Below are positions 11,674 through 23,446 of a stretch of 64,000 nucleotides of DNA, piece by piece (the stretch's first letter is position 1; each line of letters begins with the position of its first letter). Below the pieces are notes generated by a model, which saw only the letters and a list, made by a program, of their open reading frames with translations, searched no databases and was not told where the DNA came from. Source of the DNA: Raphanus sativus (Eukaryota > Streptophyta > Magnoliopsida > Brassicales > Brassicaceae); the NCBI RefSeq assembly GCF_000801105.2, contig NC_079517.1, positions 6,448,001 to 6,512,000 of the forward strand, read 5' to 3'. Both the position numbers and the translations under genes were made by a program.

Positions 11674-12309
11674 TTAATTAGTTCCTCCAAGCAAACCCTT
11701 AAGCTTCTTAACCTCTTCATCGCTAAGGAACGTCGTGGCTTCAACAAGTTCTGAAGGCAAATCATTTGCAAACAGAGCAAATGGTAGAATCTGAAGCCCT
11801 GGAGAAGAGCTTCCAAAGGCAACAAAGGCCAACGCAGGTCCTTTCCCAGAGTTAAGCTGAAAATGAAGAAGCCCTTGAGGAAACACCATGGAATCGCCTC
11901 TCGAGAGAGTCTTCAAGTAAACCTTGTTGGCAGAGGAGATAAATCCTGCGCGTATGGTTCCTTGTATGACTACAAGGACCTCAGATGCACCAGGATGGGT
12001 ATGAAGAGGGATGACACCGCCACCGGCTAAGTCAAGACGAGCCAATGAGACATCAAGGCCATTGAGACCTGCGAAGGCAGGTGCAAAGGCTGCAGTCACA
12101 GCGGCTTTAATGATGTTGGAAGTGTTTCCGGCTTTGGCGAGACCGGAGAACGCGAAGTCATTCTCGGTGACTTGGTCAGGGTTCTTGCAAGAGTATCCTG
12201 ATGGGTTTTGAGGACCCTTTGTATCGGCTACACAAAAGTCTAAAACAGAGGCCAAAGAGATGGGTGAAACCAAGGAGAGGATGAAGAAGATATGGATTAT
12301 CATTTTCAT
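11674..12309 (-). CDS. GLP3: Germin-like protein 3 (cupin)
   Basis: A single-exon 211-aa cupin starting at ATG 12309 (MKMIIHIFF). It has a hydrophobic signal peptide of about 20 residues and the two N-terminal cysteines of the germin disulfide (FCVAD and YSCKN). Germin box 1 is [21 protein letters not shown], with the His-x-His...Glu metal ligands; box 2 is [18 protein letters not shown], with the third His. Germin-like proteins are secreted, apoplastic hexameric Mn-binding proteins; some have superoxide dismutase or oxalate oxidase activity, which sequence alone does not settle. It is very close to Arabidopsis GLP3/GER3, a circadian-regulated gene, and is syntenic with it. Its proximal promoter is interrupted by the MITE at 12424-12709. 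Confidence 0.96.
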   Translation of the reverse strand: MKMIIHIFFILSLVSPISLASVLDFCVADTKGPQNPSGYSCKNPDQVTENDFAFSGLAKAGNTSNIIKAAVTAAFAPAFAGLNGLDVSLARLDLAGGGVIPLHTHPGASEVLVVIQGTIRAGFISSANKVYLKTLSRGDSMVFPQGLLHFQLNSGKGPALAFVAFGSSSPGLQILPFALFANDLPSELVEATTFLSDEEVKKLKGLLGGTN

Positions 12310-12356
12310 TTATTATAAGTCTTTGAAGTTATGAGGCAGAGAGCGAGGCCTTTGGG

Positions 12357-12364
12357 TTTATATA
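12357..12364 (-). promoter_or_regulatory. TATA box of GLP3
   Basis: TATATAAA on the minus strand lies about 48 bp upstream of the GLP3 start codon. This predicts a transcription start near 12330 and a very short leader. A MITE starts about 60 bp further upstream. Confidence 0.65.
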
Positions 12365-12423
12365 GAGACCCTTTAAGATATTGATATGGTTAACGTGAGG
12401 ACGGTCTCGAAGGAGCATAATAA

Positions 12424-12508
12424 GGGCATCTCCATCAGTGAACCCCTCTCATGGGGTTCACAAAATATTTTTTTATTATTTCTTTTTTTTTTCTGTTTGA
12501 TTTTTCCT

Positions 12509-12539
<31 letters not shown>

Positions 12540-12709
12540 TCTGACCATTCGTGGGCCACCACGTGTCGTGGGGCCCACGAAATAGTCAAGACCCAGGTTC
12601 ACCACAAAGGGGCGCGGCTTGCTCAGGTTCACCACTTTGTCTTATTTTAATATTTTTTTTTTTTGGGAATGGTGAGATCCTCACTCTACATCTCTCAATG
12701 GAGATGGCC
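12424..12709. mobile_element. Tourist-like MITE in the GLP3 promoter
   Basis: A 286-bp element whose imperfect terminal inverted repeats both read GG(G/C)CATCTCCAT. It is flanked by TAA duplications (12421-12423 and 12710-12712), the PIF/Harbinger (Tourist) signature. Inside are a run of 20 or more A residues (about 12510-12532) and an inverted GC-rich segment holding a G-box core CACGTG (12560-12565) and GGGCCC motifs. There is no ORF. Confidence 0.7.
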
Positions 12710-12712
12710 TAA

Positions 12713-15700
12713 GGGATATTTTTTGTTATTAGCATTGCATGCATGTGAACTTTGGGTGTACGTACGTGGGGAAAAGGCCACATGGCTATGATGGGTGTCA
12801 TGTCATAGCTTTTTGTCAGTTTGGAGAATGGTAATAAATGGTTCGTTTTCAGTGAAGTTGACTTTTTAAAATAAGTTTTGTTCAACTGGAAGAAGAGTAA
12901 AATTAATAATTATCTGTTCCATGCAATGTGTAAATATTCTAACAGGGATAGATTTTATAAGATGCAAACGGTGCATTCGTACATGACTATTGCATCTAGA
13001 TTCAGTTATTTGGTTCCACATCTACTCCACTTCCTAGTATGAATTAAATTAATTAAAGATAAAACTATGAATATCTTTTTTTACCTAACGAATATTTCGA
13101 GAAATCAAAATATCTAGGACTCCTAGACTAGGAGTCACTTTTTAAGAGATATTTCTGTAAAGAAGATAATGGAAAAACAGAAAGGAATGGAGAAGAAGAA
13201 AGATTAATGTGGTCCATTTTTGAGTAAAGAGCAAACATGTCTCTTCCTTCCTAGTTTGGACTCCTCTGCACAGTTTTTTTTTTTTACTCCTCTGCCCAGT
13301 TTCTTATCCTCTTGGTCTCATCTCATCATCTTTCGACTTTGTGTGTCTCTCTAACTCTCCCTCTTGCTCAGGGCATTTACTATCTTCTTCTCTTATGATT
13401 GGGGGCATTGTGATTTTAAACCATATCTTATTTTATGCAGTATATATATAGTCTAATCGTTTGTACTAGTGATGTCGTCATGTGCTATGTAGCACAAACT
13501 GATATTCTGTGATATGCGTGTGCGAGTTATAATAAGAATTCCGAGATCTGTAGCCTAGTAGCTTATACTATTTCTAATGCTGATTGTAGTCCAGAACTAA
13601 ATCTGATAATATGCGCGTATCATATATGGTGACGGTTAAAAGTTAAAACGAAGAAGAAAACGTTATTTACTTGAACGCAATCGGTATGTTGTTGTTCATA
13701 TGCATGGCCTGGCCTTCTTGAATCTGCTAAAGATAGGTTGTACTCTGCTAGGTTTATTGACATAAAATATCGGGCCTTAACCCAATTTAAATTAATATAT
13801 AGACGTAGGACTTAAGCCCAATAAGATTAAATAAACTTAAGACTAACAGGTTTTCCTTGTTTTTCGTATACCTAAAGATTATGTATGTGCAGCACATGGA
13901 TTTCTAATTCTAACTAAATTTAATAATAATTTGAAAATAATCTAGTTTTTTTTGTCAAACTGAAAATAATCTAGTTAATAATTAATTTTAAACCGTAAAT
14001 AATAGTGTAGGCTAATAATAAAACATCACAGGCAAAACGTATTTTGAATTGTTTTGTTGAGATTTTTCTTTCCATCTACATTTGTATTAAGCAGACAAAG
14101 TTCAACGGTACAAAACCCACACAAAAACCAGGAACAAAAGCTAAATGCCCAAACATGAATCAATGGGCTAAGCCCAAACCAACAAACATAGACGTACCAA
14201 ACTATTTTCAACAACGAAGAAACACATATCGCCAAATCCTTACATTTTTCTCAACACCAGAAATCTAAGCGGCATATCATCGGAATCATACCAGAAACAG
14301 CACATGCACCTTCAGCGGCTGAGCTCCTTTCAACAGAGAGCGTCCATCGAACCTCGTCGAGATCTTATCCAGAGCCACCAAGTCACCAATCACGAAATTA
14401 AGAAACCAGAACATACAACTCGTTCATCTTTCTCACTTTAGCTTCATCATCAGAGAGCATCAATCAACCTATATCGAAATCTCATCCAACAAACCAAACC
14501 GACCACATGAAGACAAGAGGATCACAGGAAAAAGTTAAAATCATAAAGCCAGCCATGTAGAACTTAGAAAACCTCCATCTCGAGAGTCATAAACCAGCGA
14601 CAATGGAATTGTAAAAACTTCCACATCTCAGAACCAGAAGAAAAACAAATCAGACCGATTCGGTGACTATGGAAACACACTTCGTCGACCGGAAATATTA
14701 TTTACGGCGATCTTTCTCTTTTCGCTCTCTGATTTCACCTCTCTCTGTTTCATTAGTATGTATTATGAAACCGTAACTCTCTTTTCTGAACAAAGAAACC
14801 ATAACTCTTTATTTGTTTCTTTCTATCTTTTTCATTTTTTCATTTTTAATAGTCAAAGATTCTGAAACTAGAACTGTTTTTTGGAACAAAGAAACTAGAA
14901 CTCTTTATTTGTTTCCTTTTACCCTTTTCAAAATATTTCATTTTTTTAATATTCAAATACTGATTTAGTTTTTCTCATTGGGATTGCCCTTAGAATCCCA
15001 CAAAGATATAGATATGAAAAAAGCAAAATCAAGCAACCAAGTGAAAATAAAACAGTACTTTTTTGTCAACATAAAACAATACTTACAACCAGAAAGTTAC
15101 ATAAAGAAATGTAAAAAGAATTTTGATCCCAAAAAAAAGTAAAAAGAATTTTACTAGAGTTTTCCATTAGTCTTACTACCAGTAATCATGTTATATTTGT
15201 AGTTTCAATAATCAATCAAGTCAAATATTTGAAATATATTATTAAGATATTGATCTGTAAACTCTGAAAATAACAATTCTAAGTTGTAACAACAGGAATG
15301 TATAAACACGAGGACAACAAGCGAAAAGTGTCAGTGTATAATTCACAAGATGCATCGAGCCTTTTTTTTTTTTGCATCGAGCCATATATGATAAGTAGAA
15401 ATTGACAAGTTGCATTTAATAACTCACACACTTTTTCTTTGCAGAGAGGTCCACACCTCTGTATTTTCTCTCCTATCTGACACTTTTGTGTACCCTAAAT
15501 TTACTCTATTTTCGTTTTCGACCCCTTTTTCTTCCTTATGACTCAGACAACACCTTCGTTTTTCTTTAATGGGACCTCCAAATACAATAAAAGAAGAAGA
15601 TAAAAAGTAGAAAAGACCTTCACTTCTGACCTCTGATCACCGGTTGGATCCGTACCGTACAAATCCAGAAACATTTGATCAATTATTATGCAAATCTACT

Positions 15701-16465
15701 CGAGTTTTTATATTTTTCACCATGAGATATATCTTTTTTACCTCTGCTGAGTTATTCTCTCTGACTACTTTGATCAAAAAAAGAATATCGTTTAGCAATT
15801 AATAGGACTATCTCTAAGATCTTTTCGGATAACCATTGGATAAAAGATATGAATGACATGTCGGATCCTCTGTGATAGATGTTTCGTCTCTTTTGTATAC
15901 CGTTGTGACCTACGAATATCGTTACAAATTGGTTAGTATTATTTTGGTATTCATGAGTGCTGATTGAAGCAGAGTGGCAAAAAGTTTTTTAAACCAAACC
16001 GTGATGAAACATGATATTATTGTTTAACCGATTTAGCTGAAGATGGACCATGCCAACGTGGTGTGTGTGTATGTGTATATATCGTCCATTGAGCAAACTT
16101 AGTTGCGAACTTTAATAACTTGTAACAAAGATTAAAGAAGAAATATTATCTGTTGATCCCAAAATGAAGGAGTAATGAACATCATTACTGTTGAGTTTGG
16201 GAGATCAGATACACTGCGGAAAGATAAAAGACAGATCGATCCTTATGTAGCTATTGGTCAGACCATGAGAGTTATGATTGCTTAATATCTTGTTTTTCTC
16301 TGGTCAGACATTCACAGATTTTGTATACTGACATATCTCATGGGAGGCTTCCATGGTAGAAACTTAGAAATCATCACTTACAGAAAAAGACATATATTCA
16401 CAAGTTTATTACAAAAATTAAACAAAAATAAGACTCATATGAGAAAATAGCTATAACAATAATGT
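12713..16465. other. Long intergenic region between GLP3 and AGG3
   Basis: 3.7 kb with no supported gene. It contains a perfect inverted repeat gactcctag-a-ctaggagtc (13118-13136). A segment at about 14030-14770 reads on the minus strand like decayed retroelement or gene-leader sequence, but has no domain I can name. Poly(T/A)-rich tracts run throughout. Open frames here are short and motif-free. Confidence 0.4.
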
Positions 16466-19400
16466 CTAGAAAGCTAAACAATAAGGATTAGAACAAAGGT
16501 TTTTACAATTGCAAAAACAACAACAAAGGCGTACCTTGGGACATTTGAAACAAGAAGACCATCTGATCTTGCAGTTGCAGCTGCAACATGAGCTCTTCTT
16601 ATTCAGACAAGACGGTCGAGAGCAACTGCGGAAACAGGTTGGTATGCAGCAAGATAAGTCCGGACACCAACAACAGCAACCTCGGAAGCATGAACAGCTC
16701 GGACAGCTCGGTTTCGGGCAACAACAGATATTTGAGCAGCATGACCCGTCACAGCATTTGGAACCAGCGCAGTTGCAACCTGTGCAGTTGCAGCACTTGG
16801 GCTTCCTCAGATGGCACGAACATTCGGATTGACAGCAGCAGCAGAAACTCGCTAGGCTCAAACACGGAACACAGCTACTGCATTGAGTTAGTTAATTAGT
16901 ATCACTTTGTAACATATATATATATATAAGTAAAATACATATATATATATATTATTATTTTCATTCTATCTTATCCAAATCAAGCATTGCCTAAAAACTT
17001 GAAGAATAATTACAAGGAGTATCAAATTATTTGACCTCCTGATATTGTATGTCAAACATGTATTTGATATTGTAAGTGAATTATTTTGGAAGAATTATTT
17101 TGAAATATTTCCCGATATACATTCAAATTTTTCTTTTATAAATATAAATACTGTTGGGGTCAAAATCGGTCAAGACGAAATCGATGTCCGAAAGTCTCGG
17201 AAAAACATGAAAAATGTTAAAAGCCACCTCGAGAGACTAATTGCTAATCGAGAAACCTTAAGAAAAATTAAGTTCGAGATTCACCATCTCGAAATCAACT
17301 GTTAGAAACATTTTCTACACAAGGAAAAACCTACGGAAAACTGAAAACGCAAGAAACACGAACACGCCAAAGGAACCGAGCAGCCAACACCGAGCGTGGC
17401 CGTGGCCGCCGGGCGGCTAGCCCCGTGCTGGCCGTGGCCGCCGGCGGCTAGCGCCCGTGCTGGCCGTGGCCGCCGGGCGGTTAGCCCCGTGCTGGCCGTG
17501 GCCGCCGGCGGCTAGCGCCCGTGCTGGCCATGGCCGCCGGGCGGCTAAGCCCCGTGCTGGCCGTGGCCGCCGGCGGCTAGCGCCCGTGTTGGCCGTGGCC
17601 GCCGGGCGGCTAGCCCCGTGCTGGCCGTGGCCGCCGGCGGCTAGCGCCCGTGCTGGCCGTGGCCGCCGGGCGGCTAGCCCCGTGCTGGCCGTGGCCGCCG
17701 GCGGCTAGCGCCCGTGCTGGCCGTGGCCGCCGGGCGGCTAGCCCCGTGCTGGCCGTAGCCGCCGGCGGCTAGCGCCCGTGCCGGCCGTGGTCGCCGGGCG
17801 GCTAGCCCCGTGCTGGCTCGGGTCGTCGGACGGCTAGTCCTCGTGCGTAAATTCCAAACCTCCGGGTCGCCAGAAATCCGTGTTTCGCGACTTTCCGAGT
17901 CCTTGCAAGTAAAACTCCTTTTTCTGTTCCGGGATTTCTGAAACTCCTAAGACATCAACGGATAGGAAGACTTCGTATAAAACGGTGATGGTTATCGTAC
18001 AACACCATTCACCTCAGCAATGGATCGAAGATCTTCCAAAAGACTCGACATCCAAGTAGGAGCATCCTTTCAGAGAAATCGTAGAAAAACAGCGGAAGCC
18101 CGGAATGCGGCCCGAAAGGGACCAACTCCGATCGGACGACCAGTTTACGATTTTCTAAAAGGATAGATGCGACGGTTAACAATTATCTTCGCATGACAAA
18201 TGATAAACTTCCGAAAAGATAAATGTCAACTTTCCGAAAGGATAAATGTCAACTTTCCGAAAAGATAAATGTCAACTTTCCCGATAAACGCGAAAGCCGA
18301 CGAAAATGGAAAAAGTCCAGCCCACGGCAGACTCAGCCCACCAAGGATAGACCGTCATATGGGAGTATATAAGCAATGCTAGGAGCAGAGGAAGGGGGAT
18401 CCGAAATCAGAAGAAAGAAACCAACCCAGAGCAATTTAGAACTTAGGCGCTTATTTCCTTTTTTAGCGAGCTGCGACTCAACTAGGTTAGATCTAGGATT
18501 CGAGACTAGCGACGATCGACAGCTCTTGCGGCCGAGATCTCGACCTGTTGTCCAAACGCTCTCCGCAGATTCGGAAATAAGATTCTTTCTTTTTGCTCTA
18601 CTTATTTTGCGTATTTATTCTCAAATTAGACTTGTCTTAACTCTGTCGTGCGTGGCCCAGCAGATAGCCGGGATCCTCGGGGAAAACTAGGTCAACTTAG
18701 TTTTCCTACGTTTTAACATTAACTAAAATCGACAGTGCGAATTTCGGTTCCCACAGTTTGGCGCTAGAAGGAGGGGGATTCACGGCTTTATCTTTCTCGC
18801 AACTACGCACGCCCGGTTAAGCATGTCTGTTGACGCGGAAAAAGACAAGCAAACACACGACGGACCAGCCGTCGATGTCAACGCTGAGAAGACTCCTGAC
18901 GGAAACGTATCGACGGTCACTGCCGAGGCAAACACCGCGATGCTGGACCAGATGAAGGAACTGTTCGCCACCGCCCAGAAACGGTCGGAAGAACAGGAGA
19001 AACTAATGGCTTCACTCGCTAAACAGGTCAATACCTTAACAGCGAAAAGCAAACTCCCGCGCGGATCCACCAAGGTGAGGCGTGTCAGGAGGCTGGACTT
19101 CGGACCTTCCGAAGACCAAGAAAAAGATGCCCCGAGAAAATCCCCGGAACTCGTCCTTGACGATACCACTCCGACGGGGCAGAAGAAAACGACGGGCAAC
19201 CTTCCACCTCCCGCAAGGGACAACGAAGGAGACGACGTCGAAAGAATTAATCTGGATGTCAGCGATCAATCGGATCCGTCCGACGAAGACGCCGACATCC
19301 ACCACCGAAGGACCCGAAGTCAGTCAGCTCGACTGGCGGCAGCCTTCGAAAAACCCATGACGGAAGAGGAAGAAGACCTCTACTGGTCAGAGCAAGAGAG

Positions 19401-22400
19401 GCTGGCTGAGGATCAGACTCGGGCCTATCGCCGCCAGCGTAGACAGAAGAGCGCAAACGGCGCCAGCGAGATTCACGATCTACGTGAGTACATCGCCAAA
19501 ACTGCAGCCGAGGTGAAAGCGGTAAAATCGCAGATTCACCACGCGACCACACTGCCCCCGAGATCGACCTGCTCCTCGAGGAGTCGAGAAAAACCCCGTT
19601 CACCTCTCGAATCACGGAGGCGCGAGTCTCGGATCCTGGGAAAATAAAGCTTCCCACCTACGATGGAACCACAGATCCAAAGGCACATTTGCAGTCTTTC
19701 CAGATTGCAATGGCAAGGTCTAAACTTCCGGAGCGGGAAAAGGATGTCGGCTGCTGTCTCCTGTTCGTCGAGAACCTCAGAGGTGCTGCGCTCGAATGGT
19801 TCTCACACTTGAAAAGAAACTCCATCGGAAGTTTCCGCCAGCTTGCTTCAGCTTTTCTGAAGCAATTCTCCATGTTCATGGACAGGGAAACTTCCGACGT
19901 GGACCTTTGGAGCCTAATTCAAAAGGAAGACGAACCGCTCCGCGACTACATAAAGAGGTTCAAACTCGTAATGTCCAGGGTAACAGGCCTCAGCGATAGA
20001 GTCGCCATCGACGCCCTAAGGAAGAACCTCTGGTACAAATCGAAGTTCCGAAAGTGGATTTCTCTTGAAAGGCCACGCACCATCCAAGATACCCTCCACA
20101 AGGCAACGGATTTCATCATCATGGAAGAAGAGATGAAAATCCTAGCGCAAAAGCATGGACCGCCAAAAGCGTCCGGCAAGAAGAAAACCTCTCGTAACGA
20201 CAAGTACGTCCATCACGAGGGGGAAGACGTCCAAGGCGAACATAATTACGCCGTTAATTCCGAGCAAGGAAGGACCTCCGGAAACACCTGGACGCGGAAC
20301 TCGTACAAGGACAACTCCAGCTGCGAGTTCCATCAGACGAGAGGTCACTCCACCGCCAACTGCAAAGTCCTCGGCGCTAGACTCATTATGAAGCTGCTCG
20401 ACGGTAAACTAGCAACGGTCAAGAGCATGAAAGACCTGATCCTAGATTCTGACCGTCCGCCGAGGACCGACGGAGCCAATCCCGATAACGCTCCTGGAAC
20501 TCAATCGGGCGAAAAACGCGAACGGAGACAAGACGGCGAAGGAAACAACAACAACCGCCAAAGGATCAACATGGTCATCGGAGGATCGCATTTTTACCAG
20601 GACTCTGTGTCGTCGATCAAAGCCTACGGACGGAAGGCTGAGACAAGCCCCGGATGGTGCCCGGAGGACGACGTTCCCAGTCACGCAATCACATTCGAGG
20701 AACAGGATACGACCGGACTCGATAAACCCCACTACGATCCTCTGGTCATCGACTTGGTGATTCAAGATCTCGAAGTCGGCCGCATCCTCATCGACACAGG
20801 AAGCACGGTCAATATCATGTTCCGCGACACTCTGCAAAGGATGAACATACCCCTCGGAGAAGTCATCCCAGAGCCAAGACCACTGACTGGATTCTCGGGC
20901 GTCACATCCATGACCCTCGGAAAAATCAGACTCCCGGTCATGGCTAAAGAAGTCACGAAGATCGTCGAATTCGCGGTAGTGGATAACCCGGCTATCTATA
21001 ACGCCATAATGGGAACTCCTTGGATAAATGCCATGAAGGCAGTCCCGTCCACTTACCATCTCGGCGTCAATTTCCAACACCAACTGGAACAGCGGTAATC
21101 TGGGGAAGCCAAAAACAGTCGCGACTCTGCTTCCTAGCCGAACATAAACTTCGCAGCAATCGGAACGCCCCAGTAGCTAACCCGAAGCGAACCAAGAAGA
21201 ACCTGAGTACCTCCGAGAACTCAGCAAAAAGCAACTCGGATTTGTCCGAACAGGCCACAACTCAGGAAATTGGAAAAATCCTCGAGTCCGTCGCCGAAAA
21301 AACGGATGATCCAACTCCCGACGCGACCGCCGACTTAGCTGAAACAGTCAAGGCGCCAGAAATCGTGGAGTAATAACAACCGTGATAGAAGCAGAACTAC
21401 GAGATGGCTTGATCCTCGCAAGAGGTACGTAGGCAGCTCGTCGCAACCCGACGGGTTCAGCTATCCCCCTCGCCAAAAAGGGGGGGGGAGATGGGAACGG
21501 ATATCCTTGTACTCCCGCAAAAACACTTTTCGCATATAGTCTACATTATAAATGATAAATCCTTTTGATTCAAATGCTTACTCAACGCATAACATTAAGG
21601 AAAACGAAAATCATATCTTTAAGGAACGCGAGACGTCGTTAGTTCCCAAAAGGTCTCGATTCTCCATTTTCCTCCAAACAGTCCATCCGCGACTCTAAAA
21701 ACTCCACCAAACAGTCCATCCGCGACTCTAAAAACCATTTCCGTCGATTGGCCCCGACGAAAAATACAGAAACGTTTCACTCAATCAAATTCGTAGTCCG
21801 GCTTCTAACGAAGTCCTTTTGCATCCGACAAGGATATCATAGCGCGCTATACAAAAATCCAAATTTTGGTTAGCTCTTCGTAAAGGAAGTAGCTCGACTC
21901 GTACCCAAACGAATCATATAAGCCGATAAGCACTTCGCAGATTCTAGAACGGTACGAGTCAGGTCAAAATCGCAAACAAGCAAAACGAAAGCCGATTTGT
22001 CATCGCACAGCTTCAGTCCGAAAGTAGACCTAGGTCTTGCCCTAAACCCGGCCTTGCTGGTATCTAAGACATCTCATAGGCATAAGTATCCAGAATACGA
22101 GATCCCAAAATTTGCCTCTTATCGCTTACAAACCTAACGTTCGCTACGAAGTGACCTACGGACCTAGCGACAAAAAAAAAGAGATTGAATGCGAAGTGAC
22201 TACGCGTATTCAAACCCTCTACACTTGACGAAAGTATAAATCAAAACGCATAGTTCATAAAAGGCATTTATAACAGGGATTCGAAAGCCACCAACGGCCG
22301 ATCCCGAAAAACATAAAGTCACGCGACCTCCTAGGGTCGCGACACATACATACAAACGGCCACACTTGGCCTATCATAAATTATAATCAAATGCATAGCA

Positions 22401-23411
22401 GTCGGTTAGAGATATTCCGAACGAAGAGTCGGGCTGATCAACCTCCTCATCCCCGTCGCCCACGTTTGGGTCCTCGCCTACATCCGCCGTATCCTCCGAG
22501 ACCTGGATAGGATTCCACAGTTCTCGAATTCTTCCTTCAATCGGAGGAACAAAGGATTCGGCGTTGGCACATATCCTCATCGAGCCATCCATCGTGGCAA
22601 GTTCGCCGGAAAGAGAGAAGTTCCCACGTTGCATCTTGCCGAGAGTACCAACCGAACCACGGCACTCGCGAAAATCACCTACAAAGTCCTGAGCATCTTT
22701 GTATGCTTCGAACTCAGTAGAAAAAAATTTCGGCCCTTCGGTTCATCTCGGCGGCGGCTCTTCTCCGTCCGCTCCTCTCCGCGCGAACAAGGGCCCGAGC
22801 CTGGATTTTGGCTTGCCGGCGATTTTGCTCCTCCATCTCCAATCGATACTTAGCAAACTCCCTTGCCGTTTCCTCCGCTTTAAAACGGGCCAACCGGGCG
22901 GTGCGGAAACTCCCATCAATCGATGTATTCCAAACTCTCACGGCCTGCAAAGAAGCCTAGGTCAAAATAAAAAGAAAGAGGAGTTACTCGAGTTTCAAGA
23001 ACAAACCTCGTTGACCAAGCGAGCACCCTCCGCAGTCACTTTATCCCTTTCCTCGTTGTCCAAAGACTCGTCACGGGAAAACGCCGGAGGAAGTTCGTCA
23101 AAGAAGTCACCCGGGGGAGGAACATCCCGACTCTCTGAGGTAAAGCCAGGGTCGTATCTCGGCGTCGCGCCATCTCCCGACGAGGCCTCAACAGCGATCC
23201 CTTTATCTTTACGAGGTCTCCGCCTCTGTCTAAAGGGGCAAAAACGTAGGACCTATCGTTGATGCAGGGACGTGTACCACCTCGCGATCGGAGAAGCGCG
23301 ACAGCCCCTCGAATCCGGTCGAGAGTGAAGGAGTTCCAGGAACAAGGCCTCGACCTAAAAAGATCCCTCCTGACCGCGAGATCGGAAGGAACATGCGCGA
23401 GACACCTGTTC

Positions 23412-23446
<35 letters not shown>

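Larger units (their letters stand above)
17152..18755 (+). repeat. 5' LTR
   Basis: 1,604 bp, from tgttggggtc to ttcccaca. By eye it differs from the 3' LTR by one substitution (in the minisatellite, ggccatgg against ggccgtgg) and four single-base indels. It contains the 32-bp minisatellite, a triplicated motif of about 26 bp (aactttccgaaaagataaatg) near 18215-18290, and a TATA box TATATAAG at 18366. Confidence 0.95.

Noticed and set aside
14026..14268. Overlapping short open frames on both strands
   Set aside because: No domain, no splice context, and they overlap probable decayed repeat sequence.
16509..16899. Gln- and Ser-rich open frames on the plus strand opposite the AGG3 tail exon
   Set aside because: They arise from the TGT/TGC codon runs of the Cys-rich exon read on the other strand.
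17457..17708. Ala/Arg/Pro-rich open frame in the LTR, also at 24860-25045
   Set aside because: It is translation of the 32-bp minisatellite, with no start context and the same pattern in every frame.
17392..17835. CRISPR-like regular 32-bp units
   Set aside because: The units are contiguous with no unique spacers, and this is a plant nuclear LTR.
18376..18690. A 104-codon open frame present in both LTRs (also 25650-25964)
   Set aside because: It lies in the transcribed LTR leader, has no known domain, and is identical only because the LTRs are identical.
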